Source: Clostridia bacterium (GTDB lineage: Bacteria > Bacillota > Clostridia > Oscillospirales > Acutalibacteraceae). Taken from it: a stretch of DNA of 42,602 bases. This document shows positions 24,095-33,041 of this stretch, in pieces. A program made the translations under genes and the position numbers. The notes under the pieces are model-generated. The model saw only the letters and a program-made list of their open reading frames with translations, was not told the origin of the DNA and did no database searches. Positions within the stretch are counted from its first letter, which is position 1, and each line of letters opens with the position of its first letter. The stretch is from the NCBI GenBank assembly GCA_017450005.1, contig JAFSYM010000117.1, forward strand, positions 1 to 42,602. Reading direction: 5' to 3'.

Positions 24095-26195
24095 GACAGT
24101 CATCTCCTTCGGATGCAGGTTTCGTTTTGACCCAGTTGTGGGACGTTTTGCGGATCATGCCCTCGCACAGATACAGCACAGCGGGAAGGATCAGCATAAT
24201 GACAAGCGCGCTGATGACGGAACCTCTGGCAAGCATGGCGCAGATTCCCTTGACCATGGCAATGTCGCAGATCAGATACACGCCGAACGTGGCGCTGAAG
24301 AAGACCAGCGCACTCTGGAAAATCGACTGGCACGACGCGGACGCCGCGTCGATGATCGCCGTCTTTTTGTCCTTGCCGGCGCGCAGCTCCTCGCGGAAAC
24401 GCGTCGTCATGAGGATGGCGTAGTCCACCGTCGCGCCGAGCTGCACGCAGGAAACGACGGTCGGCGCAATGAAGGAGACGCTCGTGCCCGTAAAGAACGG
24501 GATCGCCTCGTTGACGAAGATGGAAAACTCGATCATCGCCACCAGAATGAACGGAATTGTGACCGAGCGGAACACCAGACCGATCAGTATCATAATCGCG
24601 GCAATGGAGATGAAATTCGTCACCTTGAAGTCGCGGTCTGTCACCTCGATCAAGTCCTTGCTCATGATGCCCTCGCCGGTCGTGATGGCGGTGGGATCGT
24701 ACTTTTTGACGATCGCGTTGAGCGCGTCAACCTGCGCATTGCACGCGTCGGTCGCCGTATCGTAGGAGGAATTGACCATCATCATCTGCATGCCCTCTTT
24801 CTCGCACACGGCAAGAATCTGTTCGGGCAGGATGTTTTCGGAGATCGCGGGACCGACGTACGCATTGAGCGCGATCACGTCTTCAATGCCGTCGAGCGCG
24901 CGGATCTCGCCGATCATCCCGGACGCGTCGCCCGCAGGCAGATCGGCGTCGATCAGGATAAAGTGCGTCGAAGCCATGTTGAAGTCCGTTTTCAGCTTCT
25001 TGAGCGCCGCAACGGAACTCAGATCCGGCGGCAGAGAGTCGACAACGTTATAGTATTTTTCGGGCTTCACGCTGAAGAAGGCCATCGGCACGATCAGCAC
25101 CAGCAGAATGATGGCGAGGACGCGTCTGTGTTTGACGGAAAAGCGGCTCATGGCACCGAAGCGCGGGACAAAGCTGCGGTGACCGAGGCGGTAGATCGGC
25201 TTGAAAAACAGCAGCATCATGCTCGGCAGCACCGTAATCACCGTCAGAATACCCAGCAGCACGCCCTTGGCCATCACAAGGCCGATATCCATACCGAGCG
25301 TAAAGGTCATGAAGCACAGCGCGAGAAAGCCGAATACCGTCGTGAGCGAACTGCCGAGCACGGATGTGAATGTGCCGCGGATCGCCTCGGCCATTGCGCG
25401 GGCATTGTCGCCGGGATAGTGTGTGCGTTCCTCGTTGAAACGGTCGATCAGGAAGACCGAGTAGTCCATCGTCACGCCAAGCTGCAATATGGCGGCGATG
25501 CTCTGCGTGATGAACGAAATCTCGCCGAAGAAGATGTTGGTACCCATGTTGTAGACCACGGCAAAGCCGAGGCTGATCAGCACCACAATGGGCAGCACCC
25601 ATGAATTCATCGTAAAGCTGAGCACAATCAGCGCCAGCACAATGGCGATCGTGACGTAAATCGGCGCCTGCGAATCGGTCAGATCCCGCGTATCGACCAG
25701 CAGCGTCGCAAGGCCGGACAGGAAGCACTGCTTGTTCATCACCGTGCGGATCTGCCGGATACTCTCCATCGTTTCGTCCGAAGCGCTGCCGTATTGGTAG
25801 AAAATCATCATCATGGTCGAGCTGCCGTCGGACGAATAAAAGATGCTGCGCAGCACATCCGGGAGCATTTCTTTGGGGATCGTCACATCCGCGATCGAAT
25901 CAACCCAAAGCACCTGCGAAACACCGTCGATCTGCTCAATCTGCGTTTTGATGCGCAGCACGTCGGCGCTGTCCATGTTTTCGATCATGAGAATCGAACT
26001 GGACGCCTCCTGAAACACCTCGTCCAGAATCTGCTCGCCCTGCACCGATTCAAGATCCTTCGGCAGATACGTCATAATATCGTAGTTGACGGGCGTGGCA
26101 AAGAACGCCAGAACCGACGGCACAAGCAGAATACACGCGATCAGGAAGATCGTCTTCGGGTGCCGCGCAATCCAGCGGGACAGTTTTTCAATCAA
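24087..26195 (-). CDS. MMPL/RND-family exporter
   Basis: A 702-residue inner-membrane transporter of the MMPL family (resistance-nodulation-division superfamily). The N-terminal membrane helix (TIFLIACILLVPSVLAFFAT) and VNYDIMTYLPKD lead to an external loop, then a bundle of helices, a second external loop and a second bundle. Typical sequences are LGVTMDYSVFLIDRFNEER and LGATVDYAILMTTRFREEL, the conserved Asp-Tyr of helices 4 and 10 that carries the proton. The start is TTG at 26195 with GGAGG before it, giving an 8-base overlap with the TetR gene. MMPL proteins export lipids, siderophores or drugs; the neighbouring TetR regulator suggests an inducible efflux pump. The substrate cannot be told. 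Confidence 0.92.
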   Translation of the reverse strand: MIEKLSRWIARHPKTIFLIACILLVPSVLAFFATPVNYDIMTYLPKDLESVQGEQILDEVFQEASSSILMIENMDSADVLRIKTQIEQIDGVSQVLWVDSIADVTIPKEMLPDVLRSIFYSSDGSSTMMMIFYQYGSASDETMESIRQIRTVMNKQCFLSGLATLLVDTRDLTDSQAPIYVTIAIVLALIVLSFTMNSWVLPIVVLISLGFAVVYNMGTNIFFGEISFITQSIAAILQLGVTMDYSVFLIDRFNEERTHYPGDNARAMAEAIRGTFTSVLGSSLTTVFGFLALCFMTFTLGMDIGLVMAKGVLLGILTVITVLPSMMLLFFKPIYRLGHRSFVPRFGAMSRFSVKHRRVLAIILLVLIVPMAFFSVKPEKYYNVVDSLPPDLSSVAALKKLKTDFNMASTHFILIDADLPAGDASGMIGEIRALDGIEDVIALNAYVGPAISENILPEQILAVCEKEGMQMMMVNSSYDTATDACNAQVDALNAIVKKYDPTAITTGEGIMSKDLIEVTDRDFKVTNFISIAAIMILIGLVFRSVTIPFILVAMIEFSIFVNEAIPFFTGTSVSFIAPTVVSCVQLGATVDYAILMTTRFREELRAGKDKKTAIIDAASASCQSIFQSALVFFSATFGVYLICDIAMVKGICAMLARGSVISALVIMLILPAVLYLCEGMIRKTSHNWVKTKPASEGDDCHA

Positions 26196-26793
26196 TTTCG
26201 TTCACCTCCAACAGCTTGCGTATCATCTCATGCAGCAGCGGCATGAGCGACTCGACCGGACACGGGCGCTCGCTCAGAATCGCGTCACAGCACACGCTGC
26301 CGACCATGTCGATCAGAATGTATAACTTGGTTCGCGCCGCATCCGCAGAACAGTCCGACCCGGTCAGAAGGCCGGTCAGATACTCCACACAGCTGTAAAG
26401 ACCGGGATTCTTTTCCAGCGCGGACGGCGTAAAGCAGATCGAAAAGCGCTTGTCGATCAGCGCCGTGAAGCGGCGGTCGGCCGCAAGGCGCGCGACAATG
26501 TCGTCCGTCAGCGTCAGAAACTGTTCGACCCGATCCATCGTTTCGGCAGCGGCTCTTTGACGCAGCGCATCGCAGCTTTCGGTAAAGATCGCCGCCGTGC
26601 GGCGGATCACAATCTGATCGAGCAGATCGTACTTGTCGCGGAAATAGAGATAGAACGTACCTTTCGCCACGCCGGCCAGCTTGACCACGTCGTCAATAGC
26701 CGTGCCTGCGACGGTACCGTCCAGAAACAGGCGCGTCGCCGCGTCGAGAATTTTCGACTGTTTGAGCAGTTTGTTTTCTGCAGCGGTAGGCAT
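26188..26793 (-). CDS. TetR/AcrR-family transcriptional regulator
   Basis: 201 residues. The N-terminal helix-turn-helix is at 13-60 (ILDAATRLFLDGTVAGTAID then VVKLAGVAKGTFYLYFRDKY, the TetR recognition helix pattern). The C-terminal half (about 70-200) is the ligand/dimer domain. The start at 26793 is chosen because a purine-rich GAG-G9-TGAG site precedes it; a further in-frame extension would run into the promoter. Two copies of a TGAC-N5-GTCA palindrome flank the promoter, so it most likely represses its own operon with MMPL and lipoprotein. The inducer cannot be read. Confidence 0.9.
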   Translation of the reverse strand: MPTAAENKLLKQSKILDAATRLFLDGTVAGTAIDDVVKLAGVAKGTFYLYFRDKYDLLDQIVIRRTAAIFTESCDALRQRAAAETMDRVEQFLTLTDDIVARLAADRRFTALIDKRFSICFTPSALEKNPGLYSCVEYLTGLLTGSDCSADAARTKLYILIDMVGSVCCDAILSERPCPVESLMPLLHEMIRKLLEVNEID

Positions 26794-26800
26794 CCGCTCA

Positions 26801-26809
26801 CCCCCCCCC
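26801..26809 (-). promoter_or_regulatory. G9 tract in the ribosome-binding region of the TetR gene
   Basis: Nine consecutive C on the plus strand read as G9 in the mRNA, between the operator and the start codon and forming part of the ribosome-binding site. Homopolymer slippage here would change the RBS-start spacing. Confidence 0.6.
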
Positions 26810-26818
26810 TCAAAAAAA

Positions 26819-26867
26819 TGACCAACAGTCACTATTGCCAGTATACGCAAAAAATGACTGTTGGTCA
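26819..26867 (-). promoter_or_regulatory. TetR operators flanking the promoter of the efflux operon
   Basis: Two exact inverted copies, TGACCAACAGTCA (26819-26831) and TGACTGTTGGTCA (26855-26867), each a TGAC-N5-GTCA palindrome. The distal copy covers the -35 box (TTGACC at 26863-26868) and the proximal one lies just after the -10 box (TATACT at 26840-26845); the boxes are 17 bases apart. Centre-to-centre distance is 36 bases. This is the layout expected for self-repression. Confidence 0.85.
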
Positions 26868-26896
26868 ATATTTTATGAAGAGAATTCATAAATTAT

Positions 26897-28195
26897 TCAT
26901 GATTCGCCGATTTCCCGCACCAGCGATTTGAAATGCCGTCCCTTTTCCTCAAAGTTTTTGTAGACGTTGTAGCTCGCGGCGGCAGGTGAAAACAGGCACG
27001 TTTTGCCCGGCGCGGTCAGTTCAAACGCCGCACGCACGGCGTCGGCCATATCGGCAGCTTTGTACAGCGTCTTACCCGCGTTTTGCAGCGCAGGCGCGTC
27101 GCAGATCGCGTGTCCCGTCTGCGGCAGACCGATCAGATTGTGCACACTGCCTGCGGCAAGCGCGTGAATGAACGCCGTATAGTCCAATCCGCGGTCGAGT
27201 CCGCCGAACAGCAGCGTGTCGACGTTTTGCAGCGCTTCCAGCTCGAGCAGCACGACCTCCGGTGCAGTGGCGATACTGTCGTTGACGAACGAAATCCCGC
27301 GGTACGTCCCGACCGGTTCCATGCGGTGCTCAATACCGCCGAAATTGCGCACGCCGCGTTCAATGGCCTCCTGCGGCACGCCGAGACATTTTGCGGCGGC
27401 AGCGGCAAAGAATGTGTTCTGTGCGTTGTGCTTGCCGGGCAGACGCGCATTGCAGCGCGCCAGACGCTGCAGAAACGGCGAATCCCTGTCCGCGTCGTAG
27501 CCGATGGGGATCTGCCGCGCATGCAGCGGCTTGTCCGCAAGATACGCGCGCAGTCCCTGCACGTCGCCCCAGATCAGATAGTCGTCCTCTGTCTGGTGCA
27601 GCGCAATGTTGAGCTTGGCCGCTGCGTACCCTGCGAAGCCGTCGTAGTGGTCGAGATGCTCCGGGAACAGATTGGTGAACACGGCAATATGCGGCGATGT
27701 GCGCATGAATTCAAGCTGGTGGCAGCTCAGCTCCAGTACGGCAACCTTGCCCGCGCAGTCGTCGATTTCGTCGAGTACCGGCACGCCGATGTTGCCCGCC
27801 AGAATATGCGGCATTTCCGCCGCCTGCAAAATCTCGTGGATGAGCGTCGAGGTTGTCGTCTTGCCCTTGGTGCCGGTCACACCCACACAGGGAATCCCCG
27901 AAAAGCGCAGGAAGAGATCGGTCTGGCACGTCACTTCAACGTCCTGCGGAACGCATACGCCGACAAACGGAATACCGGGTGACTTGAGCACCAGATCAAA
28001 ACCGTCCAAGTGTTCGAGGTAATCCGCGCCGTAAAAGCCCGGCACGCCCTCGATCTGCGGATCGCGCTGATCGGCAAGCGTCACCTGCGCCGACGGCACG
28101 TGCGTACGGATATACCGCAGCGACGAGCGCCCCTCGCGCCCCATGCCGAGGATCAGAATTTTTTTGTTTTCAAGATAGGCTGTCAGAGCGGACAT
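26897..28195 (-). CDS. murD: UDP-N-acetylmuramoyl-L-alanine:glutamate ligase MurD (probably the L-Glu type, MurD2)
   Basis: A 432-residue cytoplasmic ATP-grasp-type Mur ligase. It has GVTGTKGKTTT (P-loop, residues 108-115), FTNLFPEHLDHY, a C-terminal KTCLFSPAAASYNVYKNFEE motif and GGLDRGLDY. MurD adds glutamate to UDP-MurNAc-L-Ala. Two places differ from the usual MurD: position 308 is Ile in NDSIAT where MurD has NDSKAT, and Asn-Val-Tyr stands in the AASxxxxKN block where Asp-x-Phe is common. The start, with GAGGAG, lies within the MurL-like gene (26-base overlap). Together with MurL this points to an L-Glu-adding MurD2 (known in Xanthomonas); that part is inference. Confidence 0.88.
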   Translation of the reverse strand: MSALTAYLENKKILILGMGREGRSSLRYIRTHVPSAQVTLADQRDPQIEGVPGFYGADYLEHLDGFDLVLKSPGIPFVGVCVPQDVEVTCQTDLFLRFSGIPCVGVTGTKGKTTTSTLIHEILQAAEMPHILAGNIGVPVLDEIDDCAGKVAVLELSCHQLEFMRTSPHIAVFTNLFPEHLDHYDGFAGYAAAKLNIALHQTEDDYLIWGDVQGLRAYLADKPLHARQIPIGYDADRDSPFLQRLARCNARLPGKHNAQNTFFAAAAAKCLGVPQEAIERGVRNFGGIEHRMEPVGTYRGISFVNDSIATAPEVVLLELEALQNVDTLLFGGLDRGLDYTAFIHALAAGSVHNLIGLPQTGHAICDAPALQNAGKTLYKAADMADAVRAAFELTAPGKTCLFSPAAASYNVYKNFEEKGRHFKSLVREIGES

Positions 28196-29543
28196 AGCGC
28201 GCCATCTCCTCTATATACGGAATAAATGCCTGCGGCACATTGTGCTCGTCGTTGAACGCTGTGAGCGGATCGCCGGCCGGCGACGGATGTGTGTCCATGA
28301 ACCGCTGCAGCAGCACGGGCAGCGGCTTGCCCTGCGCCGTGTACTGCGCAGCTGTGCGGCAGAGCGCACACTGCACCTCGTGCACCGTGCCGATGCACTC
28401 GAAGGGCTTGACGTCCGCAATGCCGCACAGGCCGTCAAAGTCCGCCTGCAGCGACGCTTTATCTAAAAGGTTCTCGCCGAAAATACCGCGCAGCGCCTCC
28501 TCGGACAGGAAGGGTGACAGAATGCTGTATACGAACAGGCACTTTGCGCACTTGCCGCACCATATGTTTTGCTTGCTGCCCGCATTGCAGCTTCGGAACA
28601 CAGCGTGATACTGCGGCAGGGCGGCAAACTGCCGGGCGATCTGCATCTCGTTGAACGGCCGCAGCAGGCTGAAATAGCGGGTCGGCAGTCCGATATAGTC
28701 GCGCACATAGTCGGTGAAATCCCGCTCGAACGTATAGGATTTGGAATACTGGTGGTTCACGTCCGACCCGGCGACCGTCGATTCATTCGCGCTTGATTCG
28801 TTGGACAGCACGATGTTTTCCGCACCGATCAGATACGCGCAGTAGAGCGACAGAAACGCCACAATTGCCGAGAACGGTGTGTGTCCGTTGAGAAAGCCCT
28901 CGCGGTTCAGCCGAAGCAGTTCGGGGTCGATGGTGCGGCGTGTGCGGATCACGCGCGTGAGCGGCAGTCCGGCCGCCTTGGCCGTGTCGGTGCGCGCCGG
29001 CTGGTCGTTGACCGTGAAGCCGTAGATGTGATCGATCTCTTTTTGCAGGAGCGAGAGCGTGACCGCAGAGTCCTTGCCGCCGCCGATGGGCACGATGTGC
29101 GCGCCGCTCGCACGGAAATCACATTCCGGCGTGCGATAGTTCTCCGGACAGCGGATCTGCGTGAAATCTGCCTCGCTCGTTTCGATCCCGTTACGGAAGA
29201 AAAACTCGCCAAGGCCGTTGTACCACAGCTTTTTCCACCAGCGCTTCTGCGCTCCGGTCAGATTGCCGCATCGCACCTCAAACACAGGCGGACACGCGGC
29301 CTTGTAATAGCTGACCGCCTCGACCAGACCAAGCGCGTAGACAATCGCCTGCGCCGCCGGCGCATCGAACGCGTTGCAGACAGGCAGGTCGTTTGTATAG
29401 ATGATCGTCTGCGGATGAAACGCGCAAAGGCCGTCGATCGAGAAATCGAACGACAGCCGCACGCCCTCCGGGACGCAGGTGATCGAATAACTGTCATAGG
29501 CAAAGACGGGGTACGTCCTGCGCAGCGAATCGAACGTATGCAT
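28170..29543 (-). CDS. murL: UDP-MurNAc-L-Ala-L-Glu epimerase MurL (likely)
   Basis: 457 residues, in the size range of MurL of Xanthomonas, which uses ATP to epimerise the terminal L-Glu of UDP-MurNAc-L-Ala-L-Glu to D-Glu (established). Features are an N-terminal domain with SYSITCVPEGVRLSFDFSID, an ATP-pyrophosphatase-type loop PIGGGKDSAVTLSLLQ (154-159 GGGKDS), LSNESSANEST, and a Cys-rich stretch with Cys319, Cys329, Cys332 and Cys335 (NIWCGKCAKC). The GGGKDS motif fits the AMP-forming activation step. It overlaps murD by 26 bases, upstream in the same transcription unit, which supports a joint role. GGAGG lies 6 bases before the ATG. No glutamate racemase (MurI) is in the window, but it could be elsewhere. 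Confidence 0.78.
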   Translation of the reverse strand: MHTFDSLRRTYPVFAYDSYSITCVPEGVRLSFDFSIDGLCAFHPQTIIYTNDLPVCNAFDAPAAQAIVYALGLVEAVSYYKAACPPVFEVRCGNLTGAQKRWWKKLWYNGLGEFFFRNGIETSEADFTQIRCPENYRTPECDFRASGAHIVPIGGGKDSAVTLSLLQKEIDHIYGFTVNDQPARTDTAKAAGLPLTRVIRTRRTIDPELLRLNREGFLNGHTPFSAIVAFLSLYCAYLIGAENIVLSNESSANESTVAGSDVNHQYSKSYTFERDFTDYVRDYIGLPTRYFSLLRPFNEMQIARQFAALPQYHAVFRSCNAGSKQNIWCGKCAKCLFVYSILSPFLSEEALRGIFGENLLDKASLQADFDGLCGIADVKPFECIGTVHEVQCALCRTAAQYTAQGKPLPVLLQRFMDTHPSPAGDPLTAFNDEHNVPQAFIPYIEEMARYVRSDSLS

Positions 29544-29554
29544 GGCAACCTCCG

Positions 29555-29699
29555 TTTTTAGATGTTAGATATCCGATGATAGATATTAGAAAACGGCAGG
29601 GCAAAGCCCCGCACCCATTTTAATGGGTACGGGCGCAGCCCGTCCTTTTCTAAAATCTAAAACCTACAATCTACGATCTGACAAGATCTTCAATCTAAG
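29555..29699. repeat. MITE-like palindromic dispersed repeat
   Basis: TAGAT/TTAGA-rich ends form an imperfect inverted repeat of roughly 35 bp (left 29555-29596, right 29645-29699). Between them are three nested palindromes: GGGC-AAA-GCCC (29599-29609), ACCCATT-TT-AATGGGT (29613-29628) and ACGGGC-GCA-GCCCGT (29629-29643). Its ends resemble the TAGAT run at 15748-15780. There is no transposase. It sits immediately before the MurL-like gene, between that gene and the S1 gene. Confidence 0.75.
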
Positions 29700-29777
29700 G
29701 CTGCACAAAAAGCGTGCAGACCAAAGCTCTGTGCATAGTATACCGCAAATCCGACGATTGTGCAAGACGCAAACGAA

Positions 29778-30755
29778 TCAAAAAACCGACTCGATCCGCT
29801 TTTCGCAGCCGGACGGCGAGTAGACCCAGCGATCCAGGTGTGTGCTGTCGGTAAAGTACCGCAGCGGCGACACCGTTTCGGGCAGCGTGAACGTATCCAC
29901 CACGATGAGCTTGACCTTCATGCGCTCGGGCAGAATACTCTTGATATACACGCTTGCTCCATGTCCCGCTTCGATACCCTGCGCCCACTCCGCAAGTCCT
30001 GCCAGATTCGGCGTCAGCTCCACAAAAACGCCGTACTTCTCTACACTGCGCACAATACCCGGCACGGTCTGTCCCGGCTCGAACGCACAGGCGTTCTCCT
30101 CCCATGTGCCCAGCAGTTCCTTGTGCGTGAGCGTGACGCGGTCCTGTGCGTCGACCCCGCGCACGACGGCGCGGATCGGCTGTCCGCTCGTAAAGCGCAC
30201 ATTCGGATGCGGGATGCGCGAGACGGATATGCTGTCGATCGGCATGAGCGCGGAGAGGCCCGCACCGATATCCGCGAATACGCCGAACGGCTCCATGTGC
30301 GTGACGCGCGCACCGATCACGTCTCCCGCTTCGAGCGTGCGCACAAACCGTTCCACGCAATCCGCCTGCACCGCGCGGCGCGAAAGCAGCGCGCGTGTAT
30401 GGCCGTCCGCATCCTCGTCGAACCCCGTCACGCGAAACGCTACCGATTTGCCCACGCGCGAAATAAGCGCAATGTCCCGTACTGCGCCGCTGTCGATGCC
30501 CAGCGCGCCTTCCTCGCGCGGGATAATCCCCTGCATGCACCCCAGATCCACATGCAGATTGTGCGCGCCGTCGCACAACGTCACACGTCCCTCCAGCGTG
30601 CGGCCGTCGGCGAGCGCCTCCTGCAGTCCGTAGACTGAGGCGAGCGCACGGCGGTTGGCCGCGGACGCTATATACGCGCCCTCCGGCAGGCAGCCGCTCG
30701 CGAGCTGCTTGGGACTGACATATTCCGATTGGAGCTGCGGCATTCGATTCATCAT
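29778..30755 (-). CDS. S1-domain RNA-binding protein (three S1 domains)
   Basis: 325 residues. After an N-terminal segment with [15 protein letters not shown] come three S1-type OB folds. The first (about 45-125) has [17 protein letters not shown] and the second (about 140-225) has [30 protein letters not shown] ending it. The third (about 226-300) has [20 protein letters not shown]. Such short S1 proteins in Firmicutes are RNA-binding factors related to ribosomal protein S1 or YugI-type proteins; the exact role is not settled. The start follows AAAGGTGG. It is divergent from prfA, so it may share a regulatory stretch with it. Confidence 0.85.
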   Translation of the reverse strand: MMNRMPQLQSEYVSPKQLASGCLPEGAYIASAANRRALASVYGLQEALADGRTLEGRVTLCDGAHNLHVDLGCMQGIIPREEGALGIDSGAVRDIALISRVGKSVAFRVTGFDEDADGHTRALLSRRAVQADCVERFVRTLEAGDVIGARVTHMEPFGVFADIGAGLSALMPIDSISVSRIPHPNVRFTSGQPIRAVVRGVDAQDRVTLTHKELLGTWEENACAFEPGQTVPGIVRSVEKYGVFVELTPNLAGLAEWAQGIEAGHGASVYIKSILPERMKVKLIVVDTFTLPETVSPLRYFTDSTHLDRWVYSPSGCEKRIESVF

Positions 30756-30828
30756 TCACGTCCACCTTTCATTGTTCGGTTCCTGTGCTCATATATATGC
30801 CTGCGAAAAGAAAAAATTCTCAAATTTA

Positions 30829-30857
30829 TATACATTTACAAAAGAATGTGCTATAAT
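30829..30857 (+). promoter_or_regulatory. Candidate promoter of the prfA run
   Basis: TATAAT (30852-30857) is preceded, 17 bases away, by TATACA (30829-30834), a 4/6 match to TTGACA. The start codon of prfA lies 72 bases downstream of the -10 box, in an AT-rich stretch. Confidence 0.55.
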
Positions 30858-30929
30858 AAGTTTTTGGTAGATTGCATAGCCGTATTAGCGTATGCAATTA
30901 TTCCCCATCCATACATTTCCGGAGGCGTC

Positions 30930-31997
30930 ATGCTGCAACAGCTTCAAAGCATCGAGGAAAAATTTGAACGTCTGAACGAAGAAATCTGCGACCCGTCCGC
31001 GGCCGCGGACAGAACGCGGTATACCAAAATTTCCAAGGAGATCAAGCAGCTCACACCGATCGTGGAAACATACCGCGCATACAAATCCGCCATGCGCGAC
31101 GGCGAGGAGGCGCGTGAGCTGCTGGACGCGGGCGGCGAGGACAGGGAACTGCGCGATATGGCGGCCGAGGAATTAGAGAGCGCCAAAGCACGCGCGGAGG
31201 AACTGCTGCAAAAGCTGAAGATTCTGCTGCTGCCGAAGGACCCGAACGACGAGCGCAGCGTGATTGTGGAGATCCGCGCGGGCGCAGGCGGCGAGGAAGC
31301 GGCGCTGTTCGCCGGCGTTCTGTACAGAATGTATACAATGTATGCCGAGACGTGCGGATTTCGCGTCGAGGTCGTCTACGCCAACGAGACGGAGCTGGGC
31401 GGATTTAAGGAAATCAGCTTTATGATCGAGGGCGAGGGCGCGTATTCGCGCTTCAAATTCGAGAGCGGCGTGCACCGCGTGCAGCGCGTGCCCGTGACCG
31501 AGAGCCAGGGACGCATCCAGACCTCCACTGTCACCGTCGCGGTGCTGCCGGAGGCAGAGGACGTCGACGTGGAAATCAATGACGCGGACCTGCAGATCGA
31601 CACGTTCCGCTCGAGCGGCGCAGGCGGCCAGCACATCAACAAAACCGATTCCGCCATCCGCATCACGCACCTGCCCACCGGCACAGTCGTCGAGTGTCAG
31701 GACGAGCGCAGTCAGCATAAAAACAAGGAAAAAGCGCTGAAGATTCTGCGCTCACGCATTCTGGACGCCGAGCGTGAAAAGCAGGCTGCGGCCATTGCGG
31801 GCGAGCGGCGCGCACAGGTCGGCACAGGCGACCGGAGCGAACGCATCCGCACCTACAATTACCCGCAGGGACGCGTGACTGATCACCGGATCGGTCTGAC
31901 GCTGTACAAGCTCGAATCCATACTCAACGGCAATCTGCGTGAGCTGATCGACGCGATCATCACGGCGGACACCGCCATGAAGCTGAAGGAACAGTAA
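30930..31997 (+). CDS. prfA: Peptide chain release factor 1
   Basis: 355 residues, as is normal for RF1. It reads stop codons UAA and UAG on the ribosome and triggers peptide release. The PxT-type tripeptide is seen in [12 protein letters not shown], and the catalytic GGQ motif is [20 protein letters not shown]. The start at 30930 follows GGAGG; a longer open frame upstream is not used, because it overlaps the promoter. First gene of a tightly packed plus-strand run; the next gene follows after 3 bases. Confidence 0.97.
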   Translation: MLQQLQSIEEKFERLNEEICDPSAAADRTRYTKISKEIKQLTPIVETYRAYKSAMRDGEEARELLDAGGEDRELRDMAAEELESAKARAEELLQKLKILLLPKDPNDERSVIVEIRAGAGGEEAALFAGVLYRMYTMYAETCGFRVEVVYANETELGGFKEISFMIEGEGAYSRFKFESGVHRVQRVPVTESQGRIQTSTVTVAVLPEAEDVDVEINDADLQIDTFRSSGAGGQHINKTDSAIRITHLPTGTVVECQDERSQHKNKEKALKILRSRILDAEREKQAAAIAGERRAQVGTGDRSERIRTYNYPQGRVTDHRIGLTLYKLESILNGNLRELIDAIITADTAMKLKEQ

Positions 31998-32000
31998 TCC

Positions 32001-33041
32001 ATGAAAACGGAGTTTTTGAAAATAGAGTCCGTCCGCGAGACGGACAAACTGCGGCACGCGGGCGACGTGCTGCGTCGCGGCGGACTGTGCGGCATGCCGA
32101 CCGAAACGGTCTACGGACTGGCAGCCAACGCGCTGGACGAAGCGGCTGTGCGCAAAATCTTTGCGGCGAAAGGCCGTCCGCAGGATAACCCGCTGATCGT
32201 CCACATCAGCCGCATCGAAGAATGGACGCCGCTTGTGCGCGACATTCCGTCCGACGCCGCGGCGCTGGCCGAAGCGTTCTGGCCGGGACCGCTGACGATC
32301 ATCCTGCCCAAAGCCGACTGCATCCCCGACGCCGTGACCTGCGGACTCGATACCGTCGCCGTGCGCATGCCGTCGCACCCGATTGCGCGCGCGCTCATCC
32401 GCGCTGCGGGCGTACCGCTGGCCGCGCCGTCGGCCAACCTCTCCGGCAAGCCCAGTCCCACCACCGCTCTGCATGTGCTGCACGATATGGACGGCCGCAT
32501 CGACCTGATCGTCGACGGCGGCGACTGCACCGTGGGGGTGGAGTCGACGGTCGTCACGCTTTGCGGCGCAAAACCGCGCCTGCTGCGCCCGGGCGGCATT
32601 ACGCTCGAAGATCTGCGCGATGTTCTGGGCGAGGTCGACGTGGACAAAGCCGTCCTGGGTGAACTGGACGCGAACGAAAAACCCTCCTCACCCGGCATGA
32701 AATACAAGCATTATGCACCGGATGCAGACGTAAAATTGGTACGGGGCAGCACGGAGCGCTTTGCCGCCTATGCGCGGCGCTATCGGCAGGACGAAACGCT
32801 GATCCTCTGCTTCGACGGCGAGGAAAACGCCTTTGGCTGCCGCACGGTTTCGCTCGGCGCGCCGACAGACGGGCGCACGCACGCGCAGCGCATCTTTCGC
32901 GCGCTGCGGGACGCGGACGCAGACGGCTGCCGCACCGTGCTGATACACTGCCCGGGCGAAACGGGCGTGGATCTGGCGGTGCTCAACCGGCTGCTGCGCG
33001 CCGCCGCGTTTCAGGTCGTCAATACGGAGGAAACGCTATGA
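32001..33041 (+). CDS. sua5: Threonylcarbamoyl-AMP synthase (Sua5 type)
   Basis: 346 residues, the size of two-domain Sua5 (TsaC plus C-terminal Sua5 domain). It makes threonylcarbamoyl-AMP from Thr, bicarbonate and ATP for t6A37 in tRNAs that read ANN codons. The YrdC-type domain (about 5-210) has GMPTETVYGLAANA, KGRPQDNPLIVHIS, WPGPLTIILP and PSANLSG. A linker with SPGMKYKHYAP, the signature before the Sua5 domain, follows. It lies 3 bases after prfA, a common pairing in Firmicutes, and overlaps the next gene by ATGA. Confidence 0.95.
   Translation: MKTEFLKIESVRETDKLRHAGDVLRRGGLCGMPTETVYGLAANALDEAAVRKIFAAKGRPQDNPLIVHISRIEEWTPLVRDIPSDAAALAEAFWPGPLTIILPKADCIPDAVTCGLDTVAVRMPSHPIARALIRAAGVPLAAPSANLSGKPSPTTALHVLHDMDGRIDLIVDGGDCTVGVESTVVTLCGAKPRLLRPGGITLEDLRDVLGEVDVDKAVLGELDANEKPSSPGMKYKHYAPDADVKLVRGSTERFAAYARRYRQDETLILCFDGEENAFGCRTVSLGAPTDGRTHAQRIFRALRDADADGCRTVLIHCPGETGVDLAVLNRLLRAAAFQVVNTEETL

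Noticed and set aside
26872-26892. TTTATGAA/TTCATAAA hairpin just after murD
   Set aside because: AT-only stem without T-run, overlapping the next promoter; too weak to call a terminator.
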